Under the pieces are notes generated by a model. It was not told where the DNA came from and ran no database searches. It was given only the letters and a program-made list of their open reading frames with translations. Source: 40CM-2-70-7 sp035279865 (GTDB taxonomy: Bacteria; Gemmatimonadota; Gemmatimonadetes; Gemmatimonadales; GWC2-71-9). Taken from it: DNA of 13,999 nt. Shown piece after piece: positions 8,049-13,999 of this stretch (position 1 is its first letter; every line of letters begins with the position of its first letter). The stretch is from positions 1 to 13,999 of the forward strand of contig DATEGY010000043.1 of assembly GCA_035279865.1 (NCBI GenBank). Direction: 5' to 3'. Both the position numbers and the translations under genes were made by a program.

Positions 8049-8849
8049 ATGCTGATCGACGTCCACGCGCACTTCCACCCTGACCGGAGTCCGCGCAACG
8101 ACTGGCGGGAGTACAACGCGTCGCGCCTGGCCGCCGGGGACAAGGTGGGCGTGACCATTCACGTGGCATCGATTCTCGGGACCTTCGGCCGCACCTCCCC
8201 GACCTACTTTCCTTCTCCGGCCGACATCACCTACGGCAACGACTTTCTGTTGGGTCTGCAGAAGGCGCACCCCGGCCGCATTCGCGGCTACGTCTGCGTG
8301 AACCCGAACTTCACGGACCATGCGCTCGCCGAAATCACGAGGTGCGTGAAGGCGGGGATGATCGGTCTCAAGCTGGCGGCGAGCCGGCGTGCCGACGACC
8401 GGCTGCTCGATCCCGTTTGCGAGGCCGCGGCGCAGCACCACCTCCCGGTCCTGCATCACATCTGGCAGCACCGGCGGCATGAGTGGCCGCAACAGGAGGC
8501 GTCGGATGCGGTCGAGCTGTGCGCGCTCGCCCAGCGACATCCCACGGTCTCGTTCATTCTGGCCCACATCGGCGGGGGCGGAGACTGGCTGCATTCCCTC
8601 CTGGCCGTGCGAGACGTGCCCAACGTGTTCGTCGATCTGTCGGGATCGGGCGTGGATGGCGGCATGCTCGAAGCGTGTGTCGAAGCGGTAGGCGTGAACC
8701 GCCTGCTCTGGGGCGCTGACATGACGCTGTGCACGGGCTGGGCCAAGCTCCGGTACCTCGAGCGTCTGCTCACCGTGGAAGAGGTCCAGCAGGTCAGGTG
8801 GAAGAACGCATCGGCCATCTTTCCCCAAAAAGCATTCCCGGCCGACTGA
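8049..8849 (+). CDS. Amidohydrolase-2 (ACMSD-like) family metal-dependent hydrolase or decarboxylase
   Basis: Predicted TIM-barrel amidohydrolase of the COG2159 type, 266 residues. All metal ligands expected for the family are visible: H6 and H8 (DVHAHFHP) on strand 1, H136/H137 (VLHHIWQH) on strand 5, H173 (ILAHIGGGG) on strand 6, and D224 (LLWGADMT) on strand 8. Relatives hydrolyse lactones or amides, or decarboxylate aromatic or keto acids; which applies here is not readable. The start is chosen as the ATG at 8049. AGGAG at 8030-8034 lies 14 nt upstream, so the GTG at 8046 (11 nt) is equally possible, while the GTG at 8034 overlaps the ribosome site and is unlikely. It follows the aminotransferase by 18 nt, the only gap in the operon, and its stop shares a base with the next start (TGATG). 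Confidence 0.87.
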   Translation: MLIDVHAHFHPDRSPRNDWREYNASRLAAGDKVGVTIHVASILGTFGRTSPTYFPSPADITYGNDFLLGLQKAHPGRIRGYVCVNPNFTDHALAEITRCVKAGMIGLKLAASRRADDRLLDPVCEAAAQHHLPVLHHIWQHRRHEWPQQEASDAVELCALAQRHPTVSFILAHIGGGGDWLHSLLAVRDVPNVFVDLSGSGVDGGMLEACVEAVGVNRLLWGADMTLCTGWAKLRYLERLLTVEEVQQVRWKNASAIFPQKAFPAD

Positions 8850-9622
8850 TGCGCATCGACGTCAACGCCTTTGTGGGCGCGTATCCCTGGCGCCGCCTGC
8901 CCGGAACGAGTCCGGCCCACCTCATCCAGGCGATGGACCGCGTCGGCATCACGGACGCGTGGGTCTCTCACCTGCCCGGGCTGTGGTGGAAGGATCCCAC
9001 GGAGGGAAACGACTGGTTGTACGAGACTGCAGTCGCCCATCCCCGTCTTAAACCCGTGCCGACCGTCCATCCGTCGCTTCCGCACTGGGAGGAAGTGCTG
9101 GCGGAGGCGGCCACCCGCGGGGCTCCTGCGGTCCGGTGCGATCCCCAGTTCCTGGGTCTCGCCCCCACGGGACACGAGATGCGGGTCCTCGCGGCGACCT
9201 GCGGGTCGGCCGGGGTCCCGCTCCTGATGTCGGTGCGCCTGGAAGACCTGCGGCAGCGTCATCCTCTCGACACCGCCCCGGATCTGCCCGCCTCGGCGGT
9301 GCGGGCCCTGATTCGCGCCGATGCCGAGCTGCGGCTGATCGTGACGCACGCGGATCGCGCGTTCATCGAAGAGGTGCATTTCGGGTCGACGCCCGCCGAG
9401 GCGGAGCGGCTCTGGTGGGACCTCAGCTGGATCTGGGGACCCCCGGAGGATCACCTCGCCACGCTGCTGTCGAATCTCGGGCCGTCGCGTTTTCTGTTCG
9501 GGACGGGCCAGCCCCTGCGCATCCCGGAGCACTCGGTGGCCAAGCTGGATCTGCTGGATCTCACCGCGGACGCGCGGTCCGCAATCGAAGCCGGTAACGC
9601 CCGGCGGGTGGTGGCGGGCTGA
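8849..9622 (+). CDS. Amidohydrolase-fold protein lacking most metal ligands
   Basis: A TIM-barrel protein of 257 residues that follows the same strand order as the preceding amidohydrolase but has lost its metal site. Strand 1 reads DVNAFVG (N6, F8) instead of DVHAH. Strand 5 reads LLMSVRLED without histidine. Strand 6 keeps H167 (IVTHADRAF). Strand 8 reads LFGTGQPL with no aspartate. The opening 'IDVNAFVGAYPWRRLP' resembles a group of amidohydrolase-like proteins with IDVNxxxGxxPFR starts, so this is probably a conserved ligand-less lineage, not a decayed copy; the frame is intact. It is coupled to the upstream amidohydrolase by TGATG and to the next gene by TGATG. Possible roles are partner subunit, binding protein, or metal-independent enzyme. 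No function can be assigned from sequence. Confidence 0.8.
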   Translation: MRIDVNAFVGAYPWRRLPGTSPAHLIQAMDRVGITDAWVSHLPGLWWKDPTEGNDWLYETAVAHPRLKPVPTVHPSLPHWEEVLAEAATRGAPAVRCDPQFLGLAPTGHEMRVLAATCGSAGVPLLMSVRLEDLRQRHPLDTAPDLPASAVRALIRADAELRLIVTHADRAFIEEVHFGSTPAEAERLWWDLSWIWGPPEDHLATLLSNLGPSRFLFGTGQPLRIPEHSVAKLDLLDLTADARSAIEAGNARRVVAG

Positions 9623-10500
9623 TGATCACGGCGAACCGGCTGGAGTGGGGACTCATCCCCGCGGTGCCGACCCCGTTCCGCGGGCGGGAAATCGCGGACG
9701 ACGCGCTGCGCGGCTACGCGACCTGGATGGCGGGGCAGCCGATCACCGGCGTCGCGGTGTGGGCGCACACGGGGCGGGGGATGCATCTCTCGGCGGTGCA
9801 GCGGCGGCGGGTCCTTCAGGTGTGGCGGGAGGCCCTCCCCGGCAAGGTCGTCGTCGCCGGCGCGAACTCCGTCGAAATGGCCCGGGAGGCGAAAGCGCTC
9901 GGCGCCGATGCCCTTCTGGCGTTTCCCACGGCGGACGAGCCGGTCGGATTTCACGCCGCGCTGGCCCGCGAGCTGCCCGTCATCGCCTTCTATCTCTACG
10001 AGGCGGCGGGAGGGATCGCCTACGACAACCGGACGCTCCACGCCCTCCTGCAGCTGCCCGGCCTGCTCGGCATCAAGGTCGCGACGCTCGACTCGGTGGC
10101 GACCTTCCAGCGGATCGCCGAGCTGGCGCGCCCGTACCGGGACAAGCTGTTAATTACGGGAGAGGATCGTTTCCTCGGCTACTCTTTCACCATGGGTGCG
10201 CGCGGCGCGCTGATCGGGATGGCCGCCGCGCTCACGGATCTGCAGGCCGAGCTGATCCGGGCCCTGCGCGAGGACAACTTCGGATTGTTCGTCCGGCTCT
10301 CGGGCATTCTCGACCGGTTTTCGCAGGTGACGTTCGCCGATCCCATCGAGGGGTACATCCGCCGCATGCTGTGGGCCGCGGCGGCGCAGGGTGTGATTCC
10401 CGAGGATGTGTGCGACGATCCCTGGGGCCCGCCACTCGACCCGGCGGAGCGGGAGGTCGTGCGCCGCGCGGTCCTGGATGCGCGCGCAGCTCGAGCGTGA
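9622..10500 (+). CDS. Dihydrodipicolinate synthase/N-acetylneuraminate lyase family protein
   Basis: Predicted class I aldolase or dehydratase TIM barrel, 292 residues, the usual family length. The Schiff-base lysine is K152 in LLGIKVATLDS, and the helper tyrosine is probably Y126 in FYLYEAAGG, where most members have YN. The carboxylate-binding GTTGE motif is replaced by HTGRG at residues 49-53 (AVWAHTGRGM). This argues against canonical lysine biosynthesis (DapA) or sialate lyase (NanA) and suggests a different donor or substrate. Known relatives include 2-keto-3-deoxy-sugar-acid aldolases and dehydratases, so a keto acid from the sugar pathway is plausible but unproven. The start overlaps the previous stop by one base (TGATG). 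Its 3' end overlaps the next gene by 23 nt. Confidence 0.88.
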   Translation: MITANRLEWGLIPAVPTPFRGREIADDALRGYATWMAGQPITGVAVWAHTGRGMHLSAVQRRRVLQVWREALPGKVVVAGANSVEMAREAKALGADALLAFPTADEPVGFHAALARELPVIAFYLYEAAGGIAYDNRTLHALLQLPGLLGIKVATLDSVATFQRIAELARPYRDKLLITGEDRFLGYSFTMGARGALIGMAAALTDLQAELIRALREDNFGLFVRLSGILDRFSQVTFADPIEGYIRRMLWAAAAQGVIPEDVCDDPWGPPLDPAEREVVRRAVLDARAARA

Positions 10501-11617
10501 TTTCGTGCGGTTCGGCCGCTCGCTGCCCCGCGATTTTGCCGCCCACGTGCGGGAGCGTTACCGGATCGACCTGAGCGCCCGGTATCTCGGGTTCTCCCTT
10601 CCGCATCCCATCGGCAAAGGGTCGGGCCAGCTCTCTCTCCACGAAGGCCAGCTCGAAGCGGACCACGCCGCGGGTCTCGCCTTCGTCGTCCTCAAGACGG
10701 TCATCGCGCAGGACGAGACGGGCGCGCAGGCCATGAAGGCCTGGGCGACCCACGAGACCCGGATGGACGTCGAGCGGCGTCGCAGCGGCGACCGCGAGGG
10801 CTGGACCGTCACCTGGAAGGGCCGGGGGTGGGACCGGAGCTTCGACGACTATATCGCCCTGGTACGCGTGGCGCGGGACCTCACGCGAGGGAACGAGATG
10901 GTGGCAGTCCCGTCCGTGAAGTACCACCTCCCGCCCCTCGACGAGCCCTTTCGCGACGCCGAGTACGGGTTCACCACCGGGGCGCTCGCCCGGGAATGGG
11001 GGACGGGGCCGCTCCCGCTCGAGAAGGACTTCTCCCCGACCCTCGCCGGTGATGCACGTTCCGACGAACGGGCGGCGATTCTCCGCTGGCTGGCGGAGGT
11101 CCCCGCACGGATTCGCGCCGGGGGAGACGTGCGGCTCGGGGTGAAGCTGATGAACGCCCGGTTCGATGACGACTTTCAGCGCGAAATGGTGGAGGGGACC
11201 AAGGGCGCCGATGCGCTGATCGTGTTCAACCGGCTCTTCGATTCGGAAAAGCAGGTGGCGTATGGCGGGTGGGAGCTGAGCGACCGAAACCTGCGGGTAT
11301 TGGGTTCCCCGGGCTTGCGCCCGGGGTCGGGTACGGCGTGGACCGGCACCGGGAACGTCTGCTCGGGAAGGATGATCGCAGAGTACGCGCTCCGGGGCTG
11401 TGAGAGCGTTCAGCTGCACACGGCGTTCCAGCTCCCGCTCTCGGCCTATCCCTCGACCGACGGCTCCCGCACCCAACGGGTGCTCCATCAGATGATCTTC
11501 GATCCGACCGACGGACTCATCGCGGCGCTCTGGGAGCACGAGGTGGCGGGACGGATCGGACGTCACGACGGTGAGCTGCGTTTTCTCGATCTCCTCCATG
11601 CGCATCGTCAAGGCTGA
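10478..11617 (+). CDS. Dihydroorotate dehydrogenase-like FMN-binding TIM-barrel protein
   Basis: Predicted flavoprotein of 379 residues in the dihydroorotate/dihydropyrimidine dehydrogenase-like barrel family. Visible elements are a glycine-rich HPIGKGSGQ (about 43-51) in the flavin-binding N-terminal position, LGVKLMNA with K223, the asparagine-containing FNRLFD (250-255), and the C-terminal phosphate-binding stretch GTGNVCSGRM followed by ALRGCESVQLHT (290-314). No iron-sulfur cluster motif is seen. It is unlikely to be the pyrimidine-biosynthesis enzyme, since no pyrimidine genes are nearby and the active-site loop differs. Residues 277-283 (SPGLRPG) are encoded by a perfect palindrome. 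The ATG at 10478 overlaps the previous gene and lacks a clear ribosome site; the in-frame GTG at 10505 is an alternative. It overlaps the next gene by 20 nt. Substrate unknown. Confidence 0.72.
   Translation: MRAQLERDFVRFGRSLPRDFAAHVRERYRIDLSARYLGFSLPHPIGKGSGQLSLHEGQLEADHAAGLAFVVLKTVIAQDETGAQAMKAWATHETRMDVERRRSGDREGWTVTWKGRGWDRSFDDYIALVRVARDLTRGNEMVAVPSVKYHLPPLDEPFRDAEYGFTTGALAREWGTGPLPLEKDFSPTLAGDARSDERAAILRWLAEVPARIRAGGDVRLGVKLMNARFDDDFQREMVEGTKGADALIVFNRLFDSEKQVAYGGWELSDRNLRVLGSPGLRPGSGTAWTGTGNVCSGRMIAEYALRGCESVQLHTAFQLPLSAYPSTDGSRTQRVLHQMIFDPTDGLIAALWEHEVAGRIGRHDGELRFLDLLHAHRQG
11307..11326. repeat. REP-like perfect palindrome inside the flavoprotein gene
   Basis: CCCCGGGC at 11307-11314 pairs exactly with GCCCGGGG at 11319-11326 around a TTGC loop, giving an 8-bp all-G/C stem. 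It encodes SPGLRPG in frame, at a place where the family probably has a variable loop between 'NLRVLG' and 'GTGNVCSGR'. Only one copy is seen in the window. It has no U tract and sits mid-gene, so it is not a terminator. Confidence 0.5.
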
Positions 11618-12737
11618 GCTCTTCGATCTCCGGCTTCCTTTGGTCGAGCCCTTCATTATTTCCGGGGGCACGATCGCCGAGCGCCGCTCGCTCATCGTCG
11701 TTCTGCACGGCGAGGACGGGCACGTCGGATACGGCGAATCGCCTCCGTTCGAGCTGCCGTTCTATTCCGAAGAAACGCTCGCCGGCGCGACCCAGCTCAC
11801 CCGCGATGTCTTCCTGCCCAGAGTGGTGGGGAGGGAGTTCCCGTCCCCGGAGGACGTGGACGGCGTCCTCCGTGCCGGGGTGCGCGGGAATCCGTTCGCT
11901 ATCGCCGGCGTCGAGACGGCCGCGTGGGACCTCGAGGCACACATCCGCGGTGTCGGGCTCGCGCATCTCCTCGGCGAGCGGCTGGGCGAGACTCCGGCGA
12001 AGTCCATCCCGTGCGGGGTGGCCCTCGGCATTCCCGAGGACCGCCAACTCGGCACCCTGACCGCCCGGGTCTATGAGGCGGTAGGGCGCGGATATCGGCG
12101 GGTGAAGATCAAAGTCGCGCCGGGGTGGGATGTGGAGGCGGTGAAAGCGGCGCGGGCTGGGATGTCCGGGACTGATCTGCCTCTCACGGTCGATGCGAAC
12201 GGCGCCTATCGTTGGCCCGGGGACGAAGGGGCCCTGCGGGCCCTCGACGACGCGGGCCTCCTCTATATCGAGCAGCCCCTGGCACCGGACGAGCTGGTCG
12301 GGCATGCGGAGCTCGGGAGGACCCTGGCGACTCCGGTCTGTCTCGACGAAACCCTGCGGAGCGAGAGCCACGCGAAGCAGGTCGTCGCTCTCGGCGGACC
12401 GCGCGTGTGGAACATCAAGGTGCACCGCATGGGCGGCCTGACCGAGTTCTGCCGGATCTATGCCGTGGCGAAGACGTACGGGGCGAAGCTCTGGGCGGGA
12501 ACGATGCCGGAGTCGGGAATCGGGTCACAGGCCCCGCTCGCCGTGGCGAGTCTTTCGCCGTTCGTGTACCCGTCGGATCTCGAGCCCTCGGCGCGCTGGT
12601 TCGGACGGAACGTGGACGTGATCAAGCTCAGCATGGATGCGGGCGGCATGATGGCCGTCCCCAATCAGTCGGCCGGACGCCTGCTCGACGCGGGGCGCTT
12701 CCGGGCCGCTGCCAGACTCCTCGGAGGTTCTACGTGA
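11598..12737 (+). CDS. Enolase-superfamily OSBS/N-acylamino acid racemase-like enzyme
   Basis: Predicted divalent-metal enzyme of the muconate-lactonizing subgroup, 379 residues, closest in motif pattern to o-succinylbenzoate synthase/N-succinylamino acid racemase. All catalytic elements are present: KIK at 170-172, metal ligands D199 (VDAN), E225 (IEQPL) and D250 (CLDET), and the opposing base K274 (NIKVHRMGG). The C-terminal stretch 'AGTMPESGIGSQAPLAVASL' also fits. Known members make a menaquinone precursor or racemise N-acyl amino acids or dipeptides. No menaquinone genes are near, and the context has a peptide-type transporter and an aminotransferase, so racemase or epimerase activity is the likelier guess. 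The ATG at 11598 lies 20 nt inside the previous gene without a clear ribosome site. Its stop overlaps the next start (GTGA). Confidence 0.87.
   Translation: MRIVKAELFDLRLPLVEPFIISGGTIAERRSLIVVLHGEDGHVGYGESPPFELPFYSEETLAGATQLTRDVFLPRVVGREFPSPEDVDGVLRAGVRGNPFAIAGVETAAWDLEAHIRGVGLAHLLGERLGETPAKSIPCGVALGIPEDRQLGTLTARVYEAVGRGYRRVKIKVAPGWDVEAVKAARAGMSGTDLPLTVDANGAYRWPGDEGALRALDDAGLLYIEQPLAPDELVGHAELGRTLATPVCLDETLRSESHAKQVVALGGPRVWNIKVHRMGGLTEFCRIYAVAKTYGAKLWAGTMPESGIGSQAPLAVASLSPFVYPSDLEPSARWFGRNVDVIKLSMDAGGMMAVPNQSAGRLLDAGRFRAAARLLGGST
12723..12727 (+). promoter_or_regulatory. Shine-Dalgarno GGAGG for the secreted Asp-box protein
   Basis: GGAGG lies 6 nt before the GTG at 12734, inside the end of the racemase-like gene. 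It fixes the start and shows that the last gene can be loaded independently, in addition to coupling through the GTGA overlap. Confidence 0.6.
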
Positions 12738-13999
12738 GATCGTTCGCGCTCTGGCTTGCCCTGCTTCCCGCTTCGCTCGCCGCCCAGCAGTACCCGGCCT
12801 CGCTCTTCGGCGGGTTGCATTGGCGTTCGATCGGGCCCTTCCGGGGAGGCCGGACGGTAGGCGCGACCGGGGTGCCTGGACATCCCAACACGTTTTTCAT
12901 CGGGGTCAACAACGGGGGTGTCTGGAAGACCGATGACGCGGGGCGGACCTGGATGCCGGTGTTCGACGCCGAGTCGACGGGGTCGATCGGTGCCGTGGCC
13001 GTGGCGCCGTCGGATCCCAACACGATCTATGCCGGCAGCGGAGAGGGGCTGCAGCGTCCCGATCTCTCCGTCGGGGACGGGATCTACAAGTCGACCGATG
13101 GCGGCGCCACGTGGGCGCACCTCGGCCTGCGCGACGGCCAGCAGATCCCCGCTGTGATCGTGGATCCGCACGATCCCAACCGGGTGTTCGCGGCGGTGCT
13201 GGGGCACCCTTACGGGCCCAACACCGAGCGCGGCGTGTTCCGTTCGACCGACGGCGGGAAGACCTGGGAGCGGGTCCTGTACAAGGACGAGAACACCGGC
13301 GCGTTCGACGTTGTGTTCGATCCCTCGAATGCCCAGACGGTCTTTGCCGTGCTGTGGTCGGGGCGCCAGGCACCGTGGGAGATCGGCGGGTCGTTCGTGC
13401 TCTCCGCCAACAACGGACTCTACAAGTCGACGGACGGGGGAACGACGTGGCGGCAGATCACGGCGGGCCTGCCGGGAGCGGTGCAGGGGCTGGGGCGCAT
13501 CGGGCTCGGCGTATCGCCATCCGAACCGGCCCGGATGTACGCGGTCGTCGGCGCGGACTCCGGGGGCGCGCTCTATCGCTCCGACGACGGGGGTGAGCAG
13601 TGGCACGTCCAGGATGCGGATCCGCGCATTTGGGGGCGCGACGGCGATTTCAATGAAGTGAAAGTGAATCCCCGGAATGCCGACATCGTTTACATCGCCA
13701 ATGTGGTGACGTGGAAGTCGACCGACGGCGGGAGGACCTTCACCGGATGGCGCGGGGCTCCGGGCGGTGACGACTACCACCGCCTGTGGATCAACCCGGA
13801 CGATCCCAGCATCATCCTCCTGGCCGGCGATCAGGGGGCCATCATCACGGAAAATGATGGCCGCACCTGGAGCTCGTGGTTCAACCAGCCGACGGCACAG
13901 TTCTACCACGTGTCCACGGACAACGCCTTTCCTTATCGCGTCTATGGGGGCCAGCAGGAGAGCGGCTCGGCAGGGATCTGGAGCCGGGGGATGGACGGG
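12734..13999 (+). CDS. Secreted VPS10/BNR Asp-box beta-propeller protein (3' end beyond window)
   Basis: The first 422 residues of an exported propeller protein, open to the right edge; relatives of this type are commonly around 1,000 residues. The N-terminus MRSFALWLALLPASLAAQQYP is a typical signal peptide with likely cleavage at the AxA site before QQ. Seven Asp boxes (SxDxGxTW-like) are visible, starting near residues 65, 119, 170, 231, 282, 328 and 372, spaced about 44-61 apart as expected for propeller blades. The W(S/T)xxxNQPTAQFYHV-type stretch that follows the last box fits the large sortilin/VPS10-like proteins often annotated as glycosyl hydrolases. The fold does not by itself prove sialidase or other glycosidase activity. 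It is coupled to the racemase gene (GTGA) and is the only clearly secreted soluble product of the operon, so it may act on the polymer outside the cytoplasm. Confidence 0.85.
   Translation, partial: MRSFALWLALLPASLAAQQYPASLFGGLHWRSIGPFRGGRTVGATGVPGHPNTFFIGVNNGGVWKTDDAGRTWMPVFDAESTGSIGAVAVAPSDPNTIYAGSGEGLQRPDLSVGDGIYKSTDGGATWAHLGLRDGQQIPAVIVDPHDPNRVFAAVLGHPYGPNTERGVFRSTDGGKTWERVLYKDENTGAFDVVFDPSNAQTVFAVLWSGRQAPWEIGGSFVLSANNGLYKSTDGGTTWRQITAGLPGAVQGLGRIGLGVSPSEPARMYAVVGADSGGALYRSDDGGEQWHVQDADPRIWGRDGDFNEVKVNPRNADIVYIANVVTWKSTDGGRTFTGWRGAPGGDDYHRLWINPDDPSIILLAGDQGAIITENDGRTWSSWFNQPTAQFYHVSTDNAFPYRVYGGQQESGSAGIWSRGMDG

Noticed and set aside
11307..11326. Palindrome read as a transcription terminator
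   Set aside because: It lies mid-gene, has no T tract, and the gene and frame continue well past it.
10232..11695. Long minus-strand open frame (about 490 codons) opposite the flavoprotein gene
   Set aside because: Low-complexity Arg/Pro/Gly-rich translation with no motif; the plus strand carries overlapping recognisable genes.
9622..13999. Sialic acid catabolism (NanA-like aldolase plus sialidase-like Asp-box protein)
   Set aside because: The DHDPS-family enzyme lacks GTTGE, Asp boxes alone do not make a sialidase, and no ManNAc kinase, epimerase or GlcNAc-6-P deacetylase is present.
1..13999. CRISPR arrays, tRNA/rRNA genes, insertion sequences, attachment sites
   Set aside because: No direct-repeat series, cloverleaf-like sequence, transposase or integrase, or flanking repeats were seen; coding is continuous and uniform in composition.

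Overview
The window is a high-G+C, almost gap-free stretch of bacterial DNA. The best guess for the host is a Gemmatimonadota-like or similar soil or sediment bacterium. This rests on the G+C content, the lipobox-type family 5 solute-binding protein, and the secreted Asp-box (VPS10/BNR) protein at the right end, a type abundant in that phylum. The assignment is inference only, since there is no rRNA or other marker gene.

Layout: positions 1-939 hold a minus-strand DppB-type ABC transporter permease that runs off the left edge. After a short divergent gap (940-976), eleven plus-strand genes run to the right edge, nearly all overlapping. In order they are: family 5 (peptide/oligosaccharide-type) solute-binding lipoprotein; GHMP sugar kinase (HddA-like); heparinase II/III-type polysaccharide lyase with a C-terminal CBM9-like domain; TrmJ-type tRNA 2'-O-methyltransferase; class III PLP aminotransferase (glutamate-1-semialdehyde aminotransferase-like); amidohydrolase (amidohydrolase-2/ACMSD-type); a second amidohydrolase-fold protein that has lost most metal ligands; dihydrodipicolinate synthase/N-acetylneuraminate lyase (DHDPS/NAL)-family enzyme; dihydroorotate-dehydrogenase-like flavoprotein; enolase-superfamily enzyme of the o-succinylbenzoate synthase/N-succinylamino acid racemase (OSBS/NSAR) type; and a partial secreted Asp-box beta-propeller protein. 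Junctions are ATGA/GTGA or TGATG overlaps, or overlaps of 7 to 47 nt, with one 18-nt gap, so the block looks like one transcript with translational coupling.

How the genes may work together (inference): the binding protein and divergent permease would import an oligomeric ligand. The lyase, which has no signal peptide, would cleave an acidic or uronate-containing oligosaccharide in the cytoplasm. The kinase, aminotransferase, amidohydrolase pair, aldolase/dehydratase-type TIM barrel, flavoprotein and racemase/epimerase would process the products. I do not recognise this set as a known pathway, and the substrate cannot be read from sequence. The most unusual points are the catabolic gene set itself, the metal-ligand-less amidohydrolase paired with an intact one, the DHDPS enzyme with an altered substrate motif, the trmJ-type gene inside a metabolic operon, a REP-like palindrome in frame inside the flavoprotein gene, and a solute-binding protein that appears shortened near its C-terminus.
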